37,025 nucleotides of DNA from an uncultured Erysipelotrichaceae bacterium. Lineage in GTDB: Bacteria; Bacillota_I; Bacilli_A; RFN20; CAG-826. Positions 6,775 through 14,449 of the stretch are shown here, in pieces. The DNA lies in contig ONFU01000007.1 in NCBI GenBank assembly GCA_900317165.1, positions 1 to 37,025 on the forward strand. Reading direction: 5' to 3'. The position numbers were made by a program, and so were the translations under genes. The notes under the pieces were generated by a model that was given only the letters and a program-made list of their open reading frames with translations, searched no databases and was not told where the DNA came from. Position 1 is the stretch's first letter. The number at the start of each line of letters is the position of its first letter.

Positions 6775-6831
6775 GGGCACGGGATAATACTTCCGGGGTC
6801 CATCGAAGTGCGGGAGTATTCCCGCTTTTTT
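6775..6831 (+). ncRNA. Possible short hairpin RNA ending in an intrinsic terminator
   Basis: Between a -35/-10 pair at 6741-6768 and a T-run at 6826-6831, about 57 bases fold into one long hairpin. Arms GGGA(TA)ATACTTCC and GGGAGTATTCCC enclose a 17-base loop. No coding frame fits. It may be an independent small RNA, or only the terminator left from the decayed element with a chance promoter. No RNA family is recognised. Confidence 0.35.
6780..6831 (+). terminator. Intrinsic terminator, rightward
   Basis: A long GC-rich hairpin (6780-6825) with a 2-base bulge is followed by six T residues. On the other strand no T-run follows, so it does not serve the leftward gene at 6843. Confidence 0.7.
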
Positions 6832-6842
6832 CTTAATTATAC

Positions 6843-7193
6843 CTATCTAGCAAGGCGATATTTCATTCTGATTTCCAAAGGAATCTGCACCCCGTTTTTG
6901 TTAATGACGACGTCGCGATTGAATTCATCGCCGACATGAAGATCTTCCGCGGCAAAGACATCAAGGTGTTTTCCTTCGTCGTCATGGGTATGGAAACGGA
7001 CCGACAAAACACCATCGAGAGATTGGGCCACGATGACCCAATCCTTAATCTCGCCTTTTTCTTCAACTCCCCTATATTTGGTCTCGCCAAAAGCGTTAAG
7101 GCGGAAAACATTACGCGAAAGCTCAAATCCTCCGCCTTTGACATAAAGTTCTATTTCGGGAACACCCTCGTTTCTATCCATTAAATCATCCAT
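6843..7193 (-). CDS. Hypothetical protein, 116 residues
   Basis: I do not recognise this protein. The frame opens at 7247, but the ATG at 7193 is chosen because AGGAG lies 7 bases before it and a good promoter ends shortly upstream. The product is cytoplasmic, without signal or membrane segments. It alternates hydrophobic and charged residues as in an all-beta fold (PEIELYVKGG, DWVIVAQSLDGVLSVRF, HLDVFAAEDLHVGDEF). Its 3' end is partly duplicated at 6654-6708. No terminator is evident on its own strand. It borders the decayed tRNA-linked element and may or may not belong to it. Confidence 0.65.
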   Translation of the reverse strand: MDDLMDRNEGVPEIELYVKGGGFELSRNVFRLNAFGETKYRGVEEKGEIKDWVIVAQSLDGVLSVRFHTHDDEGKHLDVFAAEDLHVGDEFNRDVVINKNGVQIPLEIRMKYRLAR

Positions 7194-7219
7194 AGCGACT
7201 CTCCTAGATCTTTTAGCAA

Positions 7220-7247
7220 AGTATAAGCCACGTTGTTTTTTAGACAA
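7220..7247 (-). promoter_or_regulatory. Promoter of the 116-residue hypothetical gene
   Basis: On the minus strand, TTGTCT (7242-7247) and TATACT (7220-7225) are spaced 16 bp apart. The predicted mRNA starts about 20 bases before the chosen ATG, supporting 7193 over the longer frame. Confidence 0.55.
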
Positions 7248-7273
7248 TAGATTTTAATTCCCTTCAAAACATA

Positions 7274-7320
7274 TGAAAAACACCTACGTTTCCCATTAAG
7301 TTAACAAACGGTAGGTGTTT
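7274..7320 (-). terminator. Terminator of the glycosyltransferase gene
   Basis: The arms AAACACCTAC-CGTTT and AAACG-TAGGTGTTT form a long stem directly after the TAA at 7320-7322, followed by a short T-run on the minus strand. With A/T on both sides it could also stop rightward transcription. Confidence 0.7.
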
Positions 7321-8795
7321 TAGATAATATGACGGTAAAGGGAGATGGGGATTTTGTCATAGCCTTCCTTGATGACTTCCTCATAGTTAGCTAAGGAATC
7401 CTCAAGGCATTTTTTGACCATCTCATTATTCTTCTCGGCTATTACGAAATGACATTCCTCGCTTGCTAGATAAACAAGGAACTTATCCCTTGAGAAATCA
7501 GAGGCGATTGGCATATGGTTGCCTTGGCAGGCGAAGTCCGGATAACCGATCTTCGCGCCTAATTGCAAATAATAGGCGGGGGTTACGTCTATGCAGATGA
7601 TATGGCCATCTTTATCGTTCTCATTTATCGAGGAGAGGATATAGTCCGTAGTCCTTCTTTCTTCTTCATAACGATTGAAGCAAACGAGGAAATTGGTCCC
7701 ACAGGCGGCGATAAAGGCAAGAGCTAAAATCCCGGTGGCCGCTTTTCTTGGAATGTCCTTCTCCTTAACCGGAATATAAAGGGAAGCAAGAAGAGGGATT
7801 ATGACCACGAAATAATCGAAGGTAACGATAAGGTAATGAGGGAAATTCACGATGACGATTTGGATGAGGAAGATGATCGCCAAAGTTATAACCACGAAGG
7901 CCATGTATTCGATTTTGAGGGTTTTTCTTTTGAATATGAGCAAAAGGATCGTGGTGACTGTGAAACCGAATATCGCCATTAGGGAAATCGGAAGCATATC
8001 GTATTTGTTCACCTTGCCAACATAACGGAAATTGGCAAGGAAGGCGGCATCTGCCATCTGCTTGAAGAATCCGCCTGCGAAAGCGTGGATGAAAGGAGGT
8101 AAGCACATCAACAATAGACCACCAATGCAAAGAAGGGCATCACGGAGGAGGATTTTCCATTTTCTTTGCCTAATGCACCTTAAGGCGTAATAAATAACAA
8201 AGGCCAAAGCCACCATCGCATCGGTCATGCGGAGATTTAAGGCAATTCCAGCGACTATTCCAGCGAAGATATTGCCAATCATGAAATCATTATCGCTTTC
8301 CCTAACGAATCCGCGGGCGTAGAAATAGATCATCATGGCCATGAAGGGCATCTCCAAGTCGGCATCCGCCGGAGCTTGCCCAAAAGCGCAATATAATCCG
8401 CCGAAAAGCATCAAGGCCCAAAGAATCGTTAGGTATCTCGCCTTGAATTCCCTCATCGCCAGAATCAGGAAAGCGAAATTTACGCTCATGATAAGGACTT
8501 GGAAGAAGAATAAACCAGTTCTCCCCAAGACCCCGGAAATGGCCGTGTAATAGAAAATATATAGACCCTTATGATCGTAAATTTCGATATACGGGGTCCT
8601 TCCTTCCGCCATCGACTTGCCCATTACGTAGAAAATCGAGGAGTCGTTGTAATACTGGGCTAAGGAAAACCGTGGGAAGAGGAAAGAAGTAATCTGCGAG
8701 GATACCATGATTACGATAAAGGCGAAAAACAAAGAAAAGACGATAAGGGAGATAACCTTATGGCTTTCGATGAATCCAACGATTTTTTCTTTCAT
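7320..8795 (-). CDS. GT-C type membrane glycosyltransferase (PMT/ArnT-like)
   Basis: This 491-residue polytopic membrane protein has about 11 hydrophobic segments. Near the N-terminus, after the first segment, it shows the acidic loop pattern of GT39/GT83-type enzymes: YYNDSSIFYVMGKSMAEG (Asp51) and YIEIYDHKGLY (Asp74-His75-Lys76). These enzymes use polyprenyl-phosphate sugars at the outer membrane face, so it probably glycosylates a lipid or a surface protein. Acceptor and sugar are not predictable. A C-terminal soluble part of about 100 residues follows the last membrane segment. The start is uncertain: the frame extends to a TTG at 8849 and an AAGGAG lies too far upstream of the ATG at 8795, but MKEK plus the first membrane helix favours 8795. 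It diverges from the cardiolipin synthase gene. Confidence 0.7.
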   Translation of the reverse strand: MKEKIVGFIESHKVISLIVFSLFFAFIVIMVSSQITSFLFPRFSLAQYYNDSSIFYVMGKSMAEGRTPYIEIYDHKGLYIFYYTAISGVLGRTGLFFFQVLIMSVNFAFLILAMREFKARYLTILWALMLFGGLYCAFGQAPADADLEMPFMAMMIYFYARGFVRESDNDFMIGNIFAGIVAGIALNLRMTDAMVALAFVIYYALRCIRQRKWKILLRDALLCIGGLLLMCLPPFIHAFAGGFFKQMADAAFLANFRYVGKVNKYDMLPISLMAIFGFTVTTILLLIFKRKTLKIEYMAFVVITLAIIFLIQIVIVNFPHYLIVTFDYFVVIIPLLASLYIPVKEKDIPRKAATGILALAFIAACGTNFLVCFNRYEEERRTTDYILSSINENDKDGHIICIDVTPAYYLQLGAKIGYPDFACQGNHMPIASDFSRDKFLVYLASEECHFVIAEKNNEMVKKCLEDSLANYEEVIKEGYDKIPISLYRHII

Positions 8796-8918
8796 AATCA
8801 ATGGGTAAATGATACGGATTTCTCCTTCTTTCCGCAATGGCGCGCGCAAATATGGGTCTATAGTTTTAAAGTCTCTTCGTGGTAAAATGCCTAAAGACGA
8901 AAAAGGCCAAAAAACATT

Positions 8919-10493
8919 ATGAAAAAATTCCTGCGTAATCTGTTTTCCGGATATTTCCTAGTTATCCTACTTCTCCTTATTGAGCTTGCGGTTATCGTCG
9001 TTCTCCAATTCTGGCTAGACAATTTGCTCGAAGCCTTGCTTGGAGAACAAAGCAATTTGGTCAAACCTTTGTTGGTCGTTGCCTATATCGTCATTAGAAT
9101 AATCGTCTTTATCGTTGCCTTCGTTATCTTCTTCAAGATCATCAGGAAAATGGAAGACCCCGAATTCAAGATTCCTTGGATAGTCGGCATGCTTTTGCTT
9201 CCCTTCCTCACATCCGTCCTCTATTTGATTTTCGGAAACCATGGACTTCGTAAAAGGGATAAGAGGGTCATTTTGGCAACAAGGGAAGCCGAGAAAAAGC
9301 ATTTCAAGATGGATGATGGCGATAGGGAAAAACTTGGAAACGCCTATGGCACATTCCATTATGTCCATAAAACCACGGGAATGGGAATCCATAACGGGAA
9401 TAAATTAACCTATTATAAAAACGGTGAGGCCTTCTTCCCGGCCCTAATGGAAGGACTCCGTTCAGCGAAGGAATTCATCTTCATCGAATTCTTTATCATC
9501 ACCGATGGCAAACTCTGGAGTGAGGTCACCGAAATTTTGAAGGAAAAAGCCGCGCAGGGGGTCGATATTCGTATCGTTTATGATGATATGGGATGTGGCG
9601 GAACAATCGCTTCCAATACCCCGAAGATCCTTGGCAAATACGGAATCAAATGCGCGAAATTCCATCCGTTTAGGCCGATCTTGTCTGGAGCTTATAATAA
9701 CCGTGACCACCGCAAAATCGTGGTCATCGACCATAAGATGGCCTTTACGGGTGGTATCAACCTCGCGGACGAATACGCTAACCTCATCGTTAGGTTCGGC
9801 TATTGGAAGGATACGATGGTCAAGATTGAGGGAAGCGCCATCAATAACCTCATCATGACCTTCTTGCAAAACTATAACCTCGCGGTCAACCATATCAGCG
9901 ATTACGAGAAATTCCTCTCCTATGAATACGAAAAATATGATGAAGAGGGATTCGTCATGCCCTTTGGCGATGGCCCGGGCGGAATCGATGATGCCTTGGT
10001 CGGTGAGCAAAATTACATCAACATGCTTAATTACGCGAAGGAAAGGGTTTATATCTCCACCCCTTACCTTATCCCAACCTATTCCCTCCTCGACGCCTTG
10101 AGGAATGCCGCCTTAAGGGGCGTCGAAGTCAATCTCATCGTCCCGGGCATTCCCGATAAGAAACTCGTCTATCTCATCGCCAAATCCCATTTCCGTTATC
10201 TTCTTGATGCGGGAGTCAACATCTATATCTACAAACCGGGCTTCAACCACGAGAAATCGATGCTTTCCGATTCCACTTTGGGGTTTGTTGGAACCATCAA
10301 CTTCGATTTCCGTTCCTTAGTCCACCATTTCGAATGTGGAACGTTAATCTATAATAATCCGTGTCTAAAAGACCTCAAAGAAGACTTCAAGGAGATGCTT
10401 GCGGTTTCCGAGAAGGTTCCTGAGGACTATAAACTCGGGAAATGGAGCATCAGGCTTTGCTCCTTCCTTAAATTATTCACCGCGCTTTTATAA
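8919..10493 (+). CDS. cls: Cardiolipin synthase (PLD family)
   Basis: Phospholipase-D-type cardiolipin synthase of 524 residues, the usual length for Bacillota. Three N-terminal hydrophobic segments (about 11-33, 48-73, 86-105) precede two PLD domains with HxKx4D motifs: HRKIVVID (His264, Lys266, Asp271) and HEKSMLSD (His444, Lys446, Asp451). It joins two phosphatidylglycerols, or a related donor, into cardiolipin at the membrane. The start at 8919 has only a weak AAGG upstream; TAAAAT at 8883-8888 is a possible -10. A small membrane protein gene follows after 12 bases and is probably co-transcribed. Confidence 0.93.
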   Translation: MKKFLRNLFSGYFLVILLLLIELAVIVVLQFWLDNLLEALLGEQSNLVKPLLVVAYIVIRIIVFIVAFVIFFKIIRKMEDPEFKIPWIVGMLLLPFLTSVLYLIFGNHGLRKRDKRVILATREAEKKHFKMDDGDREKLGNAYGTFHYVHKTTGMGIHNGNKLTYYKNGEAFFPALMEGLRSAKEFIFIEFFIITDGKLWSEVTEILKEKAAQGVDIRIVYDDMGCGGTIASNTPKILGKYGIKCAKFHPFRPILSGAYNNRDHRKIVVIDHKMAFTGGINLADEYANLIVRFGYWKDTMVKIEGSAINNLIMTFLQNYNLAVNHISDYEKFLSYEYEKYDEEGFVMPFGDGPGGIDDALVGEQNYINMLNYAKERVYISTPYLIPTYSLLDALRNAALRGVEVNLIVPGIPDKKLVYLIAKSHFRYLLDAGVNIYIYKPGFNHEKSMLSDSTLGFVGTINFDFRSLVHHFECGTLIYNNPCLKDLKEDFKEMLAVSEKVPEDYKLGKWSIRLCSFLKLFTALL

Positions 10494-10505
10494 GGAGAAG
10501 AAAAC

Positions 10506-10898
10506 ATGAACAAATCGCGTTTACCTTCCACAATCGTTATGGGGATATTCCTCCTTCTTTTGGTTTTCCCCGTCATATTGCTTGCTTCATTTAACTTAAA
10601 CCAAGCCATGACAGATCTTGCTGACCAAGCTTCCCAAGGCTCTAGTGGAAATGCCCATGATGGAGTTGGGGTAGCCATTGTCGCGATGTTCGGATCGTTG
10701 GGCCTACTTCTTTATGCAACCGGATTAATCATCATAACCTTCGTTCCTTGCTTCGTGATGATTTTCTTTGCCATAAGGAATATCAAAGTACAGGAAAAGC
10801 CAATCAAGGTCCTCAATATCGTCTATACAAGCTTAATCGGGGCGATAATGGTCCTCGACATCGTTAAATTAATCCTCTTCGTCACCGGAGTGGCTTGA
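10506..10898 (+). CDS. Small membrane protein, 130 residues
   Basis: Not recognised. It begins 12 bases after cardiolipin synthase with AAGGAG 8 bases before the ATG, so it is very likely in the same operon. Three clear hydrophobic segments are visible (about 9-29, 54-90 as one or two helices, 104-128). A Gln/Ser/Asn/Gly-rich outer loop (QASQGSSGNAHDG) follows the first. No charged catalytic motif is apparent. Co-transcription suggests a role in envelope lipid metabolism or nothing more than shared location. It ends with TGA six bases from the convergent carboxylesterase stop, with no terminator between. Confidence 0.75.
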   Translation: MNKSRLPSTIVMGIFLLLLVFPVILLASFNLNQAMTDLADQASQGSSGNAHDGVGVAIVAMFGSLGLLLYATGLIIITFVPCFVMIFFAIRNIKVQEKPIKVLNIVYTSLIGAIMVLDIVKLILFVTGVA

Positions 10899-10904
10899 TA
10901 ATTC

Positions 10905-12272
10905 TTAAATCAAAATACCATCGAAATCGATGATATGGGGTCTTTCATTTACCTTGAATGAAGGGAAATTGACCGCTCCTTTATAAGCAAAAGAAGAAAA
11001 CATCGCCCGGTATTTACGGCCAACGTGCACATCGCGTGGGTTGACGTCTTGATGGTTTCCCCAATCTAATCCAAAGACTATCGGGACATCGCTTACGTGA
11101 TAGGGCCCCATGTCTTTATCAGCGCATTTTTGGTTGATGTAATCAAGCTGGTAATAATATGCCATCCCGTTATAGGCTTTTAGGACATCGTGAATCGGAT
11201 TGATGTAGATTTCATCCGTCAAGGCATCGGATATCCTTCTTCTTAACCTTCCCTTCATCTTCTTTGGTTTGATTCCTAACAATAACTTAGCAAAGGGAAG
11301 GACAAAGCCAGGTACAGGTTCCACGAATAGGTCGCATTCGTTTTTCGTATGTCCAATAAGAATCGGCTTTGCGGAATCCGAAATTCCGTTTTTAGGGAAG
11401 ACATGTATCGTTTTTCCATCAACTATCGGAGAAAAGGCACAGCGGAATTCCCCTTTAGCGACAAGATAGGTCTCCAGTTTGTCGTTAGCCTTTTGGATTT
11501 TCCTTATAGGCAAGTTAGAGAGCGTCCTAGGAGTGATATCTTCCTTTTTTAAATGAAGGTAAGAAAGGTATTTCTTGGTCAGTTTCTCTCCTTCTTCCTT
11601 AGAGAAGAACGAATCGACGCAGGGGGACATCATGATGGCCTTATGGAAAAGCGGACGAGCCTCATGCATTTCTAAAAGAGCCAAAATCGAGGCTGCTCCG
11701 GCGGATTGTCCAAGTAAGGTTACGTTATTGGGGTCGCCTCCAAAGAAAGCGATGTTCTCCTTGATGTAACGCAAGGCCATGATCTGATCGTATAAGCCGT
11801 TATTGGCTTCGAATGATGGGCCAAACGAAGTCAAATCGAGGAAGCCAAATAGATTTAGACGGTAGTTAATGGATACGACTATCGTTTTGGTCTCTTTAGC
11901 AAAGAAAGCAAGTTCATATTCCAAAGGTCTACCAGATTCGTTTTTGGCCCCGGAGCCTCCATGGCCATAGGAGCCTCCATGTATCCAAACGATGACAGGG
12001 GTCCCCTCTTTTAGTCCTTTGGGTACGAAAACATTGAGGTATAAACAATCCAGCGAATTGTTAGGAACGCTTGCAACACCTTCTCCTTGGATGGGGTTGG
12101 TTTTCCCTTTTCTCGCGTCATAGATTCCTTCAAAAGGTTTAGGTGGCATTGGATGGGAGAAAGCCAAATTATCTATTGGAGGCAAAGCAAAGGGGATGCC
12201 AAGGAAAAGGAAGCAATCCTCTTCTTCTAATCCCTGAATTTCCCCGTATTTTGTCTTAACGATGGTATCCAT
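10905..12272 (-). CDS. Type-B carboxylesterase
   Basis: Alpha/beta-hydrolase of the carboxylesterase type-B family, 455 residues (shorter than the usual 500 or so), no signal peptide. Visible features are the oxyanion-hole WIHGGSYGHGG, the nucleophile elbow GQSAGA (Ser190), a Glu in GHTKNECDLF and the His in YHVSDVPIVFG. These complete a Ser-Glu-His triad. It hydrolyses carboxylic esters; the natural substrate is unknown. The frame extends five codons to a TTG at 12287, but GGGGAG sits 7 bases before the ATG at 12272, which I take as the start. It is convergent with the cardiolipin synthase operon and divergent from ruvX. Confidence 0.9.
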   Translation of the reverse strand: MDTIVKTKYGEIQGLEEEDCFLFLGIPFALPPIDNLAFSHPMPPKPFEGIYDARKGKTNPIQGEGVASVPNNSLDCLYLNVFVPKGLKEGTPVIVWIHGGSYGHGGSGAKNESGRPLEYELAFFAKETKTIVVSINYRLNLFGFLDLTSFGPSFEANNGLYDQIMALRYIKENIAFFGGDPNNVTLLGQSAGAASILALLEMHEARPLFHKAIMMSPCVDSFFSKEEGEKLTKKYLSYLHLKKEDITPRTLSNLPIRKIQKANDKLETYLVAKGEFRCAFSPIVDGKTIHVFPKNGISDSAKPILIGHTKNECDLFVEPVPGFVLPFAKLLLGIKPKKMKGRLRRRISDALTDEIYINPIHDVLKAYNGMAYYYQLDYINQKCADKDMGPYHVSDVPIVFGLDWGNHQDVNPRDVHVGRKYRAMFSSFAYKGAVNFPSFKVNERPHIIDFDGILI

Positions 12273-12301
12273 TATTTGTCTCCCCAAAGATTATTCCATT
12301 A

Positions 12302-12330
12302 TTTAAATGGTTTGGGCAATCAAATAAAAT
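12302..12330 (+). promoter_or_regulatory. Possible ruvX promoter
   Basis: TTTAAA (12302-12307) and TAAAAT (12325-12330) are spaced 17 bp apart. The transcript would start within about 10 bases of the ruvX ATG, which has no Shine-Dalgarno. Confidence 0.35.
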
Positions 12331-12345
12331 ATTGCCGAAAAGAAA

Positions 12346-12792
12346 ATGGTCGAAAACATCATTCAAAAAAACATTCTCGCCCTCGATTTAGGCAAAGGGT
12401 CAATCGGAGCCGCCATTTCCCGCAGCGGGCTTTTCATTACCCTTCTTGAAAATTTCCGTTTCGCCGCGACCCATTATGAGATGGCTCTTCAAAGGGTTAG
12501 GGATATCATGGAGATTGAGAAAGTCGAAACCATCGTCATCGGCTATCCCCTTTTCCCTTCCGGAGACCCCTGCGAAATGACTCCAATCGTTGAGGACTTC
12601 ATCCTCCTCCTTCAAAAGGCCTTCCCTGGAAAGCCCATAATGAAAATGGATGAAAGGAATAGCACGGTGGAAGCCGCCTCTCTCCTTCACGAACTAGGGA
12701 TGAACGCGAAAAAACAAAAGAAGGTCATCGATTCAGCCGCGGCTGGGGTCATCCTCAAAAGATATCTCCAAAGTATTGGACAAGCAGATTAA
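12346..12792 (+). CDS. ruvX: RuvX/YqgF-type Holliday junction resolvase family protein
   Basis: 148 residues, the normal size of the YqgF/RuvX family with an RNase H-like fold. LALDLGKGSIGAAIS carries the first acidic residue (Asp14), the family MDERNSTVEA segment gives Asp102/Glu103, and KKVIDSAAAGVILKRYL gives Asp129. In bacteria the family acts in pre-16S rRNA 5'-end maturation and has been linked to Holliday junction resolution; which applies here is not visible. The usual PxxxdG segment is altered (GYPLFPSGD). There is no strong ribosome binding site and the leader is probably very short. It ends at a bidirectional terminator shared with oppF. Confidence 0.85.
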   Translation: MVENIIQKNILALDLGKGSIGAAISRSGLFITLLENFRFAATHYEMALQRVRDIMEIEKVETIVIGYPLFPSGDPCEMTPIVEDFILLLQKAFPGKPIMKMDERNSTVEAASLLHELGMNAKKQKKVIDSAAAGVILKRYLQSIGQAD

Positions 12793-12821
12793 AAACAGGC
12801 CAATTGACGTTGACCTGTTTT
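12792..12821. terminator. Bidirectional terminator between ruvX and oppF
   Basis: AAAACAGG (12792-12799) and CCTGTTTT (12814-12821) form a perfect 8-bp stem, extendable by four pairs inside. A-rich and T-rich sides on both strands let it end both convergent units. Confidence 0.8.
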
Positions 12822-12826
12822 GGTTG

Positions 12827-14449
12827 TTATTCCTCTTCGCCTTTCGCGTCGATTTGTTTGATTTCCTCAAGATATTTAGCTTCTTCCGCATCATCGCAGA
12901 GGACGAAGTGTCCTGGAAGGATCTCACGGAAGGTTGGCTTTCCCTTGGAATAGTCGTGGTCGGTCGCTGGATTATAGACGATACGTTCGCGGCGTTTCTC
13001 CGATAAGGGGTTAGGTTGAGGGATCGCGGAGAGCAAAGAACGGGTGTATGGGTGCAACGGATGTTTGAATAATTCATCGGAAATCGCAAGCTCGACCATG
13101 TTCCCGAAATACATAACCGCGATACGGTTGCAGAAATATTTGACCGTGGAAAGGTCATGGGCGATGAAGATCATCGTGATGCCCATCTCCTCCTTCAAAT
13201 CGTTGAGGAGGTTGATGATTTGGGCGCGGATTGAGACGTCAAGCGCGGAGATCGGTTCATCACAGATGAGGATCTTCGGATTCATGATAAGGGCACGGGC
13301 AATACCGATACGTTGCCTTTGGCCACCGGAGAATTCGTGGGGGTAACGTGAGGCGTGCTCTGGGACCAAGCCGACCTTTTCGAGGATCTCGACGGTCTTC
13401 TTATGGTTTTCCCTAACGTTATGGTGGCCTTGGATGCGAAGACCTTCCTGAATGATGTCCTCAACCGTCATGCGGGGATCGAGGGAATCGATTGGGTCTT
13501 GGAAGATCATCTGGATGTCGTTAAGGAGCTTCTTCGGGGCGTGGGAATTATCATATTTGATCTGTTTGATCTTCGCCCTTTGCTCAGCGACGACTTGGTG
13601 ATGCCTATCCCAAATGGCCTTGATTTGCTTTTTGGTCTCCTCTTTGAGTTCGGCCTTCTTGGCTTCGTCGGTTGTTTCCGCAAGCTTCTTGGCTAGCTCA
13701 TCGTTAAGGGCCTTGACCTTTTCGTTTGCGTGGATTCTGGAATATTTGATTTCCTTCCTGTTCCAACGGCTTCCCGCACCGATGCGGTAACCTTTGTAAT
13801 AGATGGAACCGGAGGTGACATCATAAAGATGGATGATGCAGCGGCCTGTCGTGGATTTGCCGCATCCGGATTCGCCGACGATACCAAATGTCTCCTTCTC
13901 CTTCAAATCAAAGGAGATATCGTGGACGGCCTTGAGTTTGAAATAATCGGGCCATGCACCGAGTTTGAAGAACATCTTGAGGTGGCGAACCGAAAGGATG
14001 ATGTTGTTTTCGCGCAGTTCCGGTTTCTGTTTGATGCGGGAACGGTTGAATTGGATTTCCGTCTTGGTCTCAACGAATTCGCGGCAGGCTTTTTGATAGG
14101 CGATGTCGGCTTCATTGAATTCGGCTTCGATCAAAGCGAGGTCACGTCCCTCACTGTTTTTCTTAGCCGCTTTGAGTTTAGCTTCCGCCGCCTTAAAGGC
14201 CATGCGTGTCTTCATTTTCTCACTGCGGAGTTCGGATAGCCTGGCGCTTAAATCGGCATCGCTGATGCGCTTAGCCTCTTCTGGAACCGAGTGTTCGTAA
14301 GTATCCTCACCGTGCTCGGCAACTTCCTCGGAATCGGATTCAAAATTCGCTTCCGTAGCGTTAGAGATAGCGGAAATCTTCTCTTCCTTGATTTCGGCGT
14401 CTGTCGTTAAGAAGGAAGGTTGGTTGGTTTTTCTTTTATCGTTTTTCAT
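12827..14449 (-). CDS. oppF: Peptide ABC transporter ATP-binding protein, OppF-like, with extensions
   Basis: 540 residues against about 310-330 for ordinary OppF. Residues 1-148 are an extra acidic, then helical Lys/Glu/Ala-rich coiled-coil-like region. The ATPase follows: Walker A GESGCGKS (193-200), then a charged helical insertion (about 225-308), then the Q-loop QMIFQDPIDSLDP, signature EFSGGQRQR, Walker B ILICDEPISALD and H-loop IAHDLS. The C-terminal GHFVLC segment is typical of OppF. It energises import together with the OppD subunit. Its ATG overlaps the end of oppD by 14 bases; AAGGAG lies within oppD, 12 bases upstream. It is the last gene of the operon. Confidence 0.9.
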   Translation of the reverse strand: MKNDKRKTNQPSFLTTDAEIKEEKISAISNATEANFESDSEEVAEHGEDTYEHSVPEEAKRISDADLSARLSELRSEKMKTRMAFKAAEAKLKAAKKNSEGRDLALIEAEFNEADIAYQKACREFVETKTEIQFNRSRIKQKPELRENNIILSVRHLKMFFKLGAWPDYFKLKAVHDISFDLKEKETFGIVGESGCGKSTTGRCIIHLYDVTSGSIYYKGYRIGAGSRWNRKEIKYSRIHANEKVKALNDELAKKLAETTDEAKKAELKEETKKQIKAIWDRHHQVVAEQRAKIKQIKYDNSHAPKKLLNDIQMIFQDPIDSLDPRMTVEDIIQEGLRIQGHHNVRENHKKTVEILEKVGLVPEHASRYPHEFSGGQRQRIGIARALIMNPKILICDEPISALDVSIRAQIINLLNDLKEEMGITMIFIAHDLSTVKYFCNRIAVMYFGNMVELAISDELFKHPLHPYTRSLLSAIPQPNPLSEKRRERIVYNPATDHDYSKGKPTFREILPGHFVLCDDAEEAKYLEEIKQIDAKGEEE

